The notes under the pieces were generated by a model. It had not been told where the DNA came from and made no database searches. It saw only the letters and a program-made list of their open reading frames with translations. From an uncultured Bacteroides sp. (GTDB lineage: Bacteria; Bacteroidota; Bacteroidia; Bacteroidales; Bacteroidaceae): a stretch of 26,083 bases of DNA. The stretch spans positions 1-26,083 of the forward strand of contig CABUKU010000036.1 of the NCBI GenBank assembly GCA_902492205.1, written 5' to 3'. The translations under genes were made by a program, and so were the position numbers. This document shows, piece after piece, positions 18,119 to 25,755 of this stretch; the stretch's first letter is position 1; every line of letters starts with the position of its first letter.

Positions 18119-18323
18119 TAAATTCAGATATGTGGATAATAAAAAATACATTCACTACAAATACATATCCTTGAAAATTGGTGGTTTAAAGAATACTTAT
18201 TTACTACTCAATTAATAATAAATATCTGGTTATTAGATATATACTCATATTAATTTATTTGCTTGTTGTGCAAGTTCTGCATGATTGGAATCTGATTTTA
18301 ACTGAAAGAATATTGGGATGAAT

Positions 18324-21149
18324 TTATTCTATCCCCAAGAAAAATTCATTTAGGTTCTGTGTAGGTTTTAAATCTAACTTTTTGCGCAAACGGTATCGAT
18401 TGTTTTCTACGGCACGAATAGAAAGATTCATTAAAGATGCTATATCTTTAGTATCCATATTCAGTTTCAGACAGGCACAAAGGCGTAAATCATTGTTGGT
18501 AAGTGATGGATATTCCTTTTTTAGTGCTTTAAAAAAAGTGCGGTGCTTTTGTTCGAATTTTATCAGGAACATTTTCCAATCGTCCTCGGTATCGAGGTTG
18601 TTGGCGAGTAGGTTGTTTATTTTCTGATAGAAAGGAAGCAATGACTTTTGTGTATTCTTTGCACAAATTTCATCAACAATCGCTTTTAGCTTTAAGATAA
18701 GTTCATTCTTCCGGATAATGAATGAAGTTTGCGTAAACAGTTCAGCATTCTTTTCTTCGATTTCATTTTGTAATTCTTCGTTCATTCTGCGCAGATGTTC
18801 GGCTTCCTGTGCCTTCATACGTCTGAGATGCTTGGTTTGCAATCGCCTTTTCATCAGCCAGAAGATAATGAACAAGGCAAAAGTAACTAACAGGCAGCAA
18901 GAGAGATACCACCAGACGGTACGATACCATGGAGGAAGTATTTCAAAGTTGATGACTGTGTCAGCCGAGTAGTTGTTTAATTCGTCTGTAGTGCGGAGGT
19001 GTAGGGTATAATTACCTTCCGGTAAACGGGCATAGGAAATACTGTTTCGTTGTTTGGGTTCACTCCATGTACTGTCCACTTTTTCCAGCAAGTATTCTAC
19101 GAAGAGGTCTTCGGCAAACGCATCATTGACAGAGAAACCTACAGTAACAGTATTATCTTCGTAAGGTATCTGAATACGTTTGGAAAGATCAACATATCCA
19201 TTTTTCTGATATTGCCCGGTATGTACAAATTCTATATTGGGAGAAGCAAGCTGTATGTTCTGGTGCTTGATATGTTGGGAGTTATGGAGAATGAAACCGG
19301 TATCCAAGCAAATGAGTGAAAGCGAATCATTCAGTATGGAAATATTTTCGAATGCAGTAATCAGTGCCAGATTATCTGTCTCTACTTTATAACTCTCATT
19401 GATACGTGCAATATAACCGTCATAGAAAAAACGGTAAACAGAAGAGCCTGTAATAGCCCAGCTTTCTTCACTGTTGATAGGGACGATGCGTTTGAGGTTG
19501 CTTATGTTCTGGAAACATTGATTCAGAAGCAAATTTGGCTGCAGGCTGTCACTATTCTCGTCGTAGGAATAAAAGTGGTTGCCTCCCAGAAACACAACAC
19601 GACCACTTGCCTTAAAAACCTGCATATGTACAGGAAGTGTATTGTCTTTTTCGTGTCCGTAATAGGTATAGTAGCGAAAAGCATCCATTTTTTCGTTCAG
19701 TCGGCATTTGTAGATTCCTCTACTGACAGTTTCTAACCATATATTACCAAGATGGTCTATTTCTGCATCATAAATTGGATCCGTAATCTGCCGCATGATA
19801 TTTACTTTACCAGTTTCTTTGTTAACTATGCAAAGTTCATTATAAGTGATTACAATTTCTATTCTTTTTTTATTAACAGTAGCTTTTATTACTCGGAACA
19901 CTCCGGTGTTAAGATGATATAACTCGCGAATGTTGAGATCCGGGCGGATTTCAAGCAATCCGTTGTTATGACCACAGTATAAATGTCCGTCAATGTGCTG
20001 TAAAGACCATACCTGCCCTTGTGTTCCTTCAATGAGTTTCAGTGAAGAAAATATTTCAAGATCATTTGTTTTCTCTTTGGCAGTATAGTAAACACCTTGG
20101 TTAGTACCGATCAACAAGTAGTCATTCCACTGAGTTGCGGTATATACGGCACTCGAACTTCCATCAACGGATTGGTAGTAACTTAGCCCGTCTGTATAAC
20201 GAATGTAGGCAAGACCGCGATCCATGGCTACCCATATATTGTTGCGATTATCTTCATATAAGGATAGTATCGTATTATTTTGCAGAGAGTTGACAGTGGA
20301 AAAATGGTTAAGGATCTTTCCATGAGTATCGACTTCGTATATTCCGCTCAATTGTGTACCTAAATAATAAGTTTTCCGTTTGGCACAATAGATTCCGCAA
20401 TTCAGTTCTTGCCCGTTCAGTTGGCGGGAAAGGACATTATTCCAAGGAATAAAGTTTTTACGATCATAAATATAGATTTCACCTGCAGAAGTACCTATTA
20501 AATAATGGTTCTCTCCGTAAGGCAGAATGACTCGGGTAGTAGTTCCATTTAGAAACTCACTACCTTCAATTTTATTTAATTCCCCATTCTTTAGCTGGTA
20601 CAGAGAACCGTACATTTTCTGAACCAAATATTCATTTCTGACTTTTAATAATAACAGGAACCCCTCAGTTGTACTAAGCCTTCTTATCGTCTGCCGATTG
20701 TAAACATAAATGTTTTTAAATGTCTGAAAATATACTTTGTCTTCATCTATCCAGATGCGCCAAAAGCTTTCATTATCCAGACTTTTGGGCGGTAACAAAT
20801 TGTTGAGGGAAGTATATTTCAGTTTGCCTGACCGGTCTCTGTCCCATCTACCCAATTCTTCTGTCCCACCGGTATAGATTGTATAATGTGATTCTATAGC
20901 CAATGCTCGTACTATAGGGGAGTTGGGTATGGAGTATAACTCCCATTCCATGCCATCGGATTCTAACAAACCGATGTCATTTCCAAAATACATAACACCT
21001 TTTTTATCCTGTCCTATAGACCAGTTTTTATTGGCAGCATGGTATTTGTCACGGGCAAAGTTGATAACATAAGGCTTTTGGTTGGCAAGAGAGTGGCATG
21101 CCACCAACAAAGACAAACAGAATAAAAGTAAGTGTCTTTGAAACCTCAT
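18324..21149 (-). CDS. Membrane-spanning regulator: beta-propeller, Y_Y_Y domain, LuxR-like HTH
   Basis: The 941-residue protein has a signal sequence (residues 1-22), a long periplasmic part with two-component-regulator propeller repeats (such as NTILSLYEDNRNNIWVAMDRGLAYI and IDHLGNIWLETVSRGIYKC), a Y_Y_Y domain (about 650-735), one membrane helix (about 747-766), a coiled coil, and a C-terminal LuxR-like helix-turn-helix (about 884-930: LTNNDLRLCACLKLNMDTKDIASLMN, then SIRAVENNRYRLRKKL). Unlike hybrid two-component systems it lacks histidine kinase and receiver domains, so sensing and DNA binding are in one chain, as in SusR-like regulators. It lies directly upstream of susC on the same strand and most likely activates that operon when a glucan oligosaccharide binds the propeller. 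It begins 4 bases after the DUF4831 gene. Confidence 0.88.
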   Translation of the reverse strand: MRFQRHLLLFCLSLLVACHSLANQKPYVINFARDKYHAANKNWSIGQDKKGVMYFGNDIGLLESDGMEWELYSIPNSPIVRALAIESHYTIYTGGTEELGRWDRDRSGKLKYTSLNNLLPPKSLDNESFWRIWIDEDKVYFQTFKNIYVYNRQTIRRLSTTEGFLLLLKVRNEYLVQKMYGSLYQLKNGELNKIEGSEFLNGTTTRVILPYGENHYLIGTSAGEIYIYDRKNFIPWNNVLSRQLNGQELNCGIYCAKRKTYYLGTQLSGIYEVDTHGKILNHFSTVNSLQNNTILSLYEDNRNNIWVAMDRGLAYIRYTDGLSYYQSVDGSSSAVYTATQWNDYLLIGTNQGVYYTAKEKTNDLEIFSSLKLIEGTQGQVWSLQHIDGHLYCGHNNGLLEIRPDLNIRELYHLNTGVFRVIKATVNKKRIEIVITYNELCIVNKETGKVNIMRQITDPIYDAEIDHLGNIWLETVSRGIYKCRLNEKMDAFRYYTYYGHEKDNTLPVHMQVFKASGRVVFLGGNHFYSYDENSDSLQPNLLLNQCFQNISNLKRIVPINSEESWAITGSSVYRFFYDGYIARINESYKVETDNLALITAFENISILNDSLSLICLDTGFILHNSQHIKHQNIQLASPNIEFVHTGQYQKNGYVDLSKRIQIPYEDNTVTVGFSVNDAFAEDLFVEYLLEKVDSTWSEPKQRNSISYARLPEGNYTLHLRTTDELNNYSADTVINFEILPPWYRTVWWYLSCCLLVTFALFIIFWLMKRRLQTKHLRRMKAQEAEHLRRMNEELQNEIEEKNAELFTQTSFIIRKNELILKLKAIVDEICAKNTQKSLLPFYQKINNLLANNLDTEDDWKMFLIKFEQKHRTFFKALKKEYPSLTNNDLRLCACLKLNMDTKDIASLMNLSIRAVENNRYRLRKKLDLKPTQNLNEFFLGIE

Positions 21150-21153
21150 TATA

Positions 21154-22206
21154 TTAGTTACTTACATTCTTAATAGCTCCTGTCTCAGGATAGAAAACTA
21201 CTTGAATGGTACTGTTCTTATTGAATAATCCTTTTTCGAGACTTTCCTGGTTGCCGAATTGAACGATAGGTAACTCTCCTTCAAAAAACTTTTCATTGTT
21301 GCTGAATACTTTTACCTGCGCCTGCCCCGGTACGTTGTAGATGATACCGTCTACTTTCCTGTTATCTTTCTTGGACTTTTCATCGGGCAAAGTGACAGTC
21401 TTTAAATTAGTCAGCGAGATATAGATAGGTGCTCCGGCTAAATCGTCATTGGCTACTACACCCAATTTTTTTGAAAAACGCAGGGTAACTTGTTTGTCTA
21501 TATCACCATTAGGGGTGACACGAAGCTTGAATGTCTTTACTTCCCGGTCTGTTGTACCTGTAAACATTTGAAGCATGGCTTGTTCCTGCTCTTCCAGATT
21601 GGCAAGCATTAATTTCAATGATTCACCGTCTTTGGGCATATTATCTGCCTGACCGCGTACGATTGCATTCTTACTCTCGCGGATGTTATAAATTTCTTTG
21701 GCAACCAGTTCAGCCATTTTAGCGGATGAACTCGCCATGAGAATCTCTTCTGTCATGAAATCGCGCGGGTTCAACTTTTTCTTTGCTGTCTGAGGGGCAG
21801 CTTGTGCCGAAACTGTTTTCTTGCCGGCAGGAACATTGATGGATTCAATCAAACCTTCTTCTGTCAAACCAATGAAAGGAGCAACGCTTTTATCTTTCAG
21901 CTTGATGAAATAAGTGTTGTCGGGATCAGGTATGCCAACAGAACTGACTTTGATATTTCCTATTTTCCAAGACGTTTCCTCGATGTTTGATATTCCGGTC
22001 AGGCGCAGATAGCGGTCGGCATATTTGCAGAATTCTCCCGGAGTATATTGGGTTTTAATGGCATTTACTTCAATTTCAATTACAGATTTGGGTAATGCAT
22101 AAGTGACACCGTCTGCACTTTTACCGGGCATATATACCGAAACATCTGTTTGGGCAAAACATCCGGCGGAAATTAATAGACTGAATAGTAGAATGGCTTT
22201 TTTCAT
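21154..22206 (-). CDS. DUF4831 family secreted protein
   Basis: The 350-residue protein has a signal peptide (residues 1-19, AGCFAQ; the Cys could be a lipidation site, but the cleavage after FAQ looks equally likely). The mature part begins with VYMPGKSADGVTYALPKSVI, typical of DUF4831, a family found in Bacteroidetes and without known function. A low-complexity Ala/Gln/Lys stretch (SAQAAPQTAKKK near residue 133) separates two halves. It has its own -7 box upstream and its stop lies 4 bases before the regulator start, so both probably share a transcript. Whether it takes part in glucan sensing is unknown; it may be an unrelated conserved gene that happens to lend its promoter. Confidence 0.75.
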   Translation of the reverse strand: MKKAILLFSLLISAGCFAQTDVSVYMPGKSADGVTYALPKSVIEIEVNAIKTQYTPGEFCKYADRYLRLTGISNIEETSWKIGNIKVSSVGIPDPDNTYFIKLKDKSVAPFIGLTEEGLIESINVPAGKKTVSAQAAPQTAKKKLNPRDFMTEEILMASSSAKMAELVAKEIYNIRESKNAIVRGQADNMPKDGESLKLMLANLEEQEQAMLQMFTGTTDREVKTFKLRVTPNGDIDKQVTLRFSKKLGVVANDDLAGAPIYISLTNLKTVTLPDEKSKKDNRKVDGIIYNVPGQAQVKVFSNNEKFFEGELPIVQFGNQESLEKGLFNKNSTIQVVFYPETGAIKNVSN

Positions 22207-22236
22207 ATCCTTATATAATGAATTTTGCTATTGGCG

Positions 22237-22244
22237 CAAATATA
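22237..22244 (-). promoter_or_regulatory. -7 box of the DUF4831-regulator transcript
   Basis: The minus strand reads TATATTTG, a full match to TAnnTTTG, about 31 bases before the DUF4831 start. The -33 element is weak. The nnr gene ends 40 bases upstream. Confidence 0.55.
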
Positions 22245-22283
22245 AATAATCTTTTCTTACTAACTGCATTACGAATCTTGTAT

Positions 22284-23792
22284 TTAGCTTAATTTATTCC
22301 ATGCAGCAGGTAGATAATTAATAATATCACTCGAGATGAGGCTGATTTCACCCACTTGTTCGGCAGCTAAGTCACCTGCCAGTCCGTGAACATATACTCC
22401 GAGTTTACAGGCTTCTTCGGAAGTATAACCTTGTGCAAGCAGTGCCAAAATAATACCCGTCAGCACATCTCCGCTACCCGCAGTAGCCATTCCCGGATTG
22501 CCTGTCGGGTTGAAATAGAATTTTCCTTCCGGTGTGACAATCGCAGTATAAGCACCCTTGAGTATAATATAAACTTTCAAGGTTGCAGCCATTTCGCAAG
22601 CTTTGGTCAGGCGTATGAATGAATCATGGCATTTGCCTACCAGTCTGTCCATTTCTTTCGGGTGAGGGGTGAGAATGGAATTCTTTGGAATTAAGGTCAG
22701 CCAGTTATGGTTTTCCGATAAGATGTTTAAAGCATCTGCATCCAATACTATCGGACTTGTACAAAGACGTAACTGCCCGGATAATGCCAATGCTGTTTCT
22801 TTTTCCTGTCCCAGTCCCGGTCCTATGGCGACTGCCTGATAAATATCGGTTTCAACCGGAGCAACGAAATAGTTATCGTGAATGTCGTGCTGCACCATTG
22901 CTTCGGGAACGGCGGTTTGTAGAATATTGTTGTTACCGACCGGGGCATGTACAGTAAGCAGCCCGATGCCGGAGCGCAGACATGCTTTGGCGGCAAGGAC
23001 GGAAGCGCCTGCCATGCCATAGGAACCTGCTATCAATAACCCGTGCCCGAAATTTCCTTTGTGTGCAAAAGCTTTTCTTGGCTTAATTATTTCACGAATA
23101 TCTTCTTCTTCAAGCAGCTCGTAATTCGTGGGAGTATCGCGTAGCGCTTCTTCGTTCAGCTTTATATCCAATAATTTCCATTCTCCGACAATTTCCTGAT
23201 TTTCGGCAAAGAGAAATGCAAGCTTGGGGAGCTGCAAACTCAGTGTCAGGTCGGCGCGGATAATGTGATTCTTCAAATTATAGGTATTGTCTTCTCCCAT
23301 TAATCCTGAAGGCATATCAATGGAAATAACCGTGGACGGCGAAGCGTTGATGTATTTCACAACGGCGGCAAAACCTCCGTTCAGAGGTTTGTTGAGTCCC
23401 GAACCGAACAACCCGTCGATTACTATATCCTGTTCTGTCAATGCCGGGGGATCGAATTTTGTGGTTATCTCCGAGAAGCCAACCTCATTTGTTTCTAGCA
23501 GTCTCTGTTTATTCGTTTCACAGTCTTCCGACAAATGACCGGATGTGTTGAACAGGAATACCTGAACGGAGTATCCTTTTCCTACCAGCATGCGGGCAAC
23601 GGCTAAAGTATCGCCTCCATTGTTTCCCGGTCCGGCAAAAACTTTGACGGGATAAGTATTATTCCAGCGTCTTGTGATAGCTTCTGTCAACACTTTGGCT
23701 GCTCTTTCCATCAGGTCGATGGATGCTATCGGTTCATTTTCTATGGTGTAAGCATCTAACTTTTTTATATCACTGCTTGCGAATATCTTCAT
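22284..23792 (-). CDS. nnr: Bifunctional NAD(P)H-hydrate epimerase / ADP-dependent hydrate dehydratase
   Basis: The 502-residue cytosolic protein joins two repair enzymes for damaged NADH and NADPH. The N-terminal YjeF_N (NnrE) half, about residues 1-215, interconverts R and S hydrates and shows GPGNNGGD at about 54-61 and DGLFGSGLNKPL. The C-terminal carbohydrate-kinase-like (NnrD) half removes water from the S form using ADP, and shows GSYGMAGASVLAAKACLRSG, GPGLGQ, LDADALN, TPHPKEM and NPGMATAGSGDVLTGI with its catalytic Asp. Length matches the fused bacterial form. It is transcribed alone from a full promoter about 160 bases upstream and is the last clearly chromosomal gene before the mobile element. 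Confidence 0.94.
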   Translation of the reverse strand: MKIFASSDIKKLDAYTIENEPIASIDLMERAAKVLTEAITRRWNNTYPVKVFAGPGNNGGDTLAVARMLVGKGYSVQVFLFNTSGHLSEDCETNKQRLLETNEVGFSEITTKFDPPALTEQDIVIDGLFGSGLNKPLNGGFAAVVKYINASPSTVISIDMPSGLMGEDNTYNLKNHIIRADLTLSLQLPKLAFLFAENQEIVGEWKLLDIKLNEEALRDTPTNYELLEEEDIREIIKPRKAFAHKGNFGHGLLIAGSYGMAGASVLAAKACLRSGIGLLTVHAPVGNNNILQTAVPEAMVQHDIHDNYFVAPVETDIYQAVAIGPGLGQEKETALALSGQLRLCTSPIVLDADALNILSENHNWLTLIPKNSILTPHPKEMDRLVGKCHDSFIRLTKACEMAATLKVYIILKGAYTAIVTPEGKFYFNPTGNPGMATAGSGDVLTGIILALLAQGYTSEEACKLGVYVHGLAGDLAAEQVGEISLISSDIINYLPAAWNKLS

Positions 23793-23950
23793 GGTTTCTT
23801 GTTTTTTTGCAAACTGAAGTTACAAAAAAGAGATAAGTATTTGAATTTCAGAACTAAGTTCTGATGAAGTATCGTAATAGGTTACGAATTAGTTATATAC
23901 AGAATGTTTTGGATTTCTGTGCGTTGCATAGCTTCAAATAACTCTTTGTG

Positions 23951-23981
23951 CAAAGATAGCGTAAAAAACGGATATACCAAA
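23951..23981 (-). promoter_or_regulatory. Promoter of nnr
   Basis: On the minus strand, TTTG (23981-23978), a 19-base spacer and TATCTTTG (23958-23951) form a complete Bacteroides promoter. The leader to the nnr ATG is about 150 bases and contains a perfect small hairpin (tcagaac 23848-23854, gttctga 23858-23864). Confidence 0.7.
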
Positions 23982-24051
23982 AGATGTTTTATATAAAATC
24001 TAAAGATTAAAACACCACCCTTTTCAGAGGTATAAAAGACCTTTTTTTCGC

Positions 24052-24091
24052 CTGAATACCATTACCCCACAAATAGGGTAACCATATTCAG
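24052..24091. repeat. Long hairpin near the element end
   Basis: Arms ctgaata (24052-24058) and tattcag (24085-24091) pair perfectly, then cca faces cca, then ttaccc (24062-24067) pairs with gggtaa (24076-24081) around an 8-base loop. This gives 13 pairs with one symmetric internal loop in 40 bases. Confidence 0.75.
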
Positions 24092-24098
24092 ACTATGG

Positions 24099-24171
24099 CA
24101 TAGCCGCAGAACAATCCCCCGCCAGCAGTGAATACACTTGCCGACGGGGGATATTTCTTTTTCCGGCTATG
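24099..24171. repeat. Nested inverted repeats near the element end
   Basis: The outer arms catagccg (24099-24106) and cggctatg (24164-24171) enclose inner arms atcccccg (24114-24121) and cgggggat (24145-24152), all perfect. The inner hairpin is followed by a T-rich stretch on the plus strand. It lies only 8 bases after the preceding hairpin. The 413 bases between nnr and the next gene contain no other recognisable feature except the nnr promoter and a 12-base palindrome (ttttatataaaa, 23987-23998). Confidence 0.75.
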
Positions 24172-24205
24172 TGAGCGGTATCTTTTATGATTATCTACCC
24201 ACCCT

Positions 24206-24481
24206 TTATTTGGTGACGTCTTTAAAAGCCGTGTCCATAGCCTCGTAATGGTCGCCATCGTGAATACTTAAAGCAGCAACAAAGCTGTTCAAGGTGCGAA
24301 TGGCATCCAGACGATGTTCCATGCTTTGTTCTTCCGTATTGCTCAATACATCTATTGCCGTAGTCAAATGTCCTTTCAATTCTTGTAATGCTGATAAATC
24401 CTGAATAGGCAATAAATAAAATAGTTCCTTCCCGTTAGGGGACTTCACGATGCCTTGTAAGGCGGTTGATTGTAATTCCAT
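24206..24481 (-). CDS. Small protein of unknown function of the mobile element
   Basis: The 91-residue product (starts MELQSTALQGIVKSPNGKEL) is not recognised. It is predicted to be soluble and mostly helical, with no membrane segment and no cysteine; the C-terminal half is acidic (SIHDGDHYEAMDTAFKD). It is read toward the chromosome, opposite to the other small genes. Its upstream region carries a striking leader with a terminator 14 bases before the start codon, so expression is probably controlled by premature termination. The start is the only ATG at the head of the frame and follows an A/T-rich run, as usual in Bacteroides. It might be a regulator of excision or transfer, but nothing in the sequence proves this. 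Confidence 0.65.
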   Translation of the reverse strand: MELQSTALQGIVKSPNGKELFYLLPIQDLSALQELKGHLTTAIDVLSNTEEQSMEHRLDAIRTLNSFVAALSIHDGDHYEAMDTAFKDVTK

Positions 24482-24494
24482 AGGTTGTTATATT

Positions 24495-24633
24495 AAAAAA
24501 TGACGTAACGCTGCCGGTCACGAATCCGAGGCATCGCCAAACGCCCAAAACAAGATGAACCGACAGGTTACGTCAAGATATAACCCATCCGGTTCATTTA
24601 CTCTTGCTTTTTGAAATTGGCGATTTCCGGATT
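24495..24633 (-). promoter_or_regulatory. Candidate transcription attenuator in the leader of the 91-residue gene
   Basis: On the minus strand an intrinsic terminator is formed by 24559-24575 pairing with 24501-24518 (17 pairs, one bulge, one mismatch), followed by six Ts (24500-24495). A competing earlier hairpin pairs 24590-24597 with 24555-24562 and 24581-24585 with 24566-24570, using the same bases as the terminator's first arm. A third pairing joins 24617-24633 to 24523-24540 (8 plus 6 pairs), which would thread the terminator loop. This layout is that of a regulatory leader. Confidence 0.7.
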
Positions 24634-24678
24634 GCAGTAAACGAACAAGTATCACGATGCTATTTGCACCGCTGGTTG

Positions 24679-24686
24679 CAAAGATA
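24679..24686 (-). promoter_or_regulatory. Possible internal -7 box before the attenuator
   Basis: The minus strand reads TATCTTTG, a full match to TAnnTTTG, just upstream of the structured leader. The -33 region has no TTG. It shares 11 bases (tgcaaagatag) with the nnr promoter region at 23949-23959. Confidence 0.4.
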
Positions 24687-24915
24687 GAAAAAGAATAGAA
24701 TATTTCATTATATCTCTGTGAAGGATTTATCAATCAGCTATTTTAAAACAATCTTATAGCTCAATATCCTACGGAGTCTTAACACCATAGCGGGTAACCA
24801 CTATGGGACGTTTAATAGTGAATTTTACTATTGATTGTTTCTCATTTCGCTCTCTAATATAACCTCTCCTCAATATGCGATAGTCTAATCGGACTATACT
24901 AATTCTATTCAGGGA

Positions 24916-24946
24916 CAAAGGTATTTACAGGTTCTTCACGGACAAA
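24916..24946 (-). promoter_or_regulatory. Promoter reading toward the 91-residue gene
   Basis: On the minus strand TTTG (24946-24943), a 19-base spacer and TACCTTTG (24923-24916) form a full promoter. The leader to the gene at 24481 would be about 430 bases, with further small hairpins at 24880-24897, 24814-24832 and 24785-24806 before the attenuator. Confidence 0.65.
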
Positions 24947-25032
24947 CAAGGTCAAGCCGCAAGCGGTTCTGACAAAAATCTTCCTGCTGTACTTCGTCCA
25001 GAGAGTATTTTTCTCATAAACCTTGTTTGTCC
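24940..25032. repeat. 13-base inverted repeat between divergent element genes
   Basis: Arms 24940-24952 (ggacaaacaaggt) and 25020-25032 (accttgtttgtcc) are perfect inverted copies, 67 bases apart. The left arm overlaps the -33 element of the minus-strand promoter. Smaller hairpins lie inside (ccgc/gcgg 24957-24966, gaga/tctc 25001-25015). No clear plus-strand promoter for the gene at 25114 was found. Confidence 0.75.
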
Positions 25033-25113
25033 TAAACCTTACACCTTTTGTCGTCCCAGAACAGAATCAGCATACTCCGGCTCTTTAGACGCATATAAAA
25101 AAAAGTCAAGGTT

Positions 25114-25407
25114 ATGAGAACGAAACAAGAAAACAAAATAATAGAACAGAATAACACTCCTCTCATTACCGCATATATCAATCAAACAACAACGAAAATG
25201 AAAACAAGGTATAAGATAGCAGTTTGGGCACTTGTTGCCATAACAGGTTCAGCACTTTTGGGTGGTAACTTTTGGTGGTGGTTAATAGGCTTGTTGGCAG
25301 GCAAGTTTGTAATCCGCATACTCTTTACCATAGCGTTGGCGATAGTCATTTACTGCCTTGTCTATGCCTTCATCATCGGTGGAATACTTTGGATATTAAT
25401 CGGATAA
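25114..25407 (+). CDS. Small two-helix membrane protein of the mobile element
   Basis: The 97-residue frame ends in a 69-residue hydrophobic part with two or three membrane segments (VWALVAITGSALLG, WWWLIGLLAG and ILFTIALAIVIYCLVYAFII) and almost no loops. The first 28 residues are polar (MRTKQENKIIEQNN), so a start at the internal ATG at 25198 (MKTRYKIAVW) is a good alternative; both starts follow A-rich sequence. No family is recognised. It is the first of a run of small plus-strand genes that leads to the PcfK-like gene, with a 5-base gap to the next. A link to the conjugation machinery is likely only by position. Confidence 0.6.
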   Translation: MRTKQENKIIEQNNTPLITAYINQTTTKMKTRYKIAVWALVAITGSALLGGNFWWWLIGLLAGKFVIRILFTIALAIVIYCLVYAFIIGGILWILIG

Positions 25408-25412
25408 ACAAT

Positions 25413-25739
25413 ATGGATATGATAGCGACACAATTCGTACAGTGGGAAGTTCAACCCCTTGAAAATTTGAATGGAAGCCGTGTGTACCAGCTTCGGGAAA
25501 AGCTCAATAACGGGCATAAAATGGATAGAGCCGAAAAAGACTGGCTTGCGGAAAATGTACGGAACAACACCTATTTCCGTACCGCAGTTCCGCTAATGGG
25601 TTACCGTTTCGACTTTTCAGACGTACTCCGCAAGTTCCTTGTGAACCAATACGGACAATGGAGCGAGTATTATGCGCCCGACAAAACAAGCCTTCGCAAC
25701 ACCTTATACGGTACAATCAATCAAATAGTAGAAATTTAA
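25413..25739 (+). CDS. Conserved small protein of Bacteroides conjugative elements, unknown function
   Basis: The 108-residue protein begins MDMIATQFVQWEVQPL; a longer frame from 25272 overlaps the preceding gene and is rejected because the ATG at 25413 lies 5 bases after that stop. The sequence is soluble, with recognisable stretches NLNGSRVYQLREKLNNGHKM and FDFSDVLRKFLVNQYGQW, which I recall from hypothetical proteins in Bacteroides conjugative transposons. No function is known to me. The Asp/Lys-rich middle (MDRAEKDWLAENV) predicts helices. It belongs to the same run as its neighbours. Confidence 0.7.
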   Translation: MDMIATQFVQWEVQPLENLNGSRVYQLREKLNNGHKMDRAEKDWLAENVRNNTYFRTAVPLMGYRFDFSDVLRKFLVNQYGQWSEYYAPDKTSLRNTLYGTINQIVEI

Positions 25740-25755
25740 TCAAAATAATATCATA

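Noticed and set aside
23801..23810. GTTTTTTTGC as the element attachment core
   Set aside because: It matches the core as well as the other site, but lies 10 bases from the nnr start and upstream of its leader, with no element-like sequence nearby; kept only as a caution about chance matches.
24518..24733. Minus-strand 71-codon frame as a normal gene
   Set aside because: It ends inside the terminator stem and has no recognisable domain; kept only as a possible leader frame in the attenuator finding.
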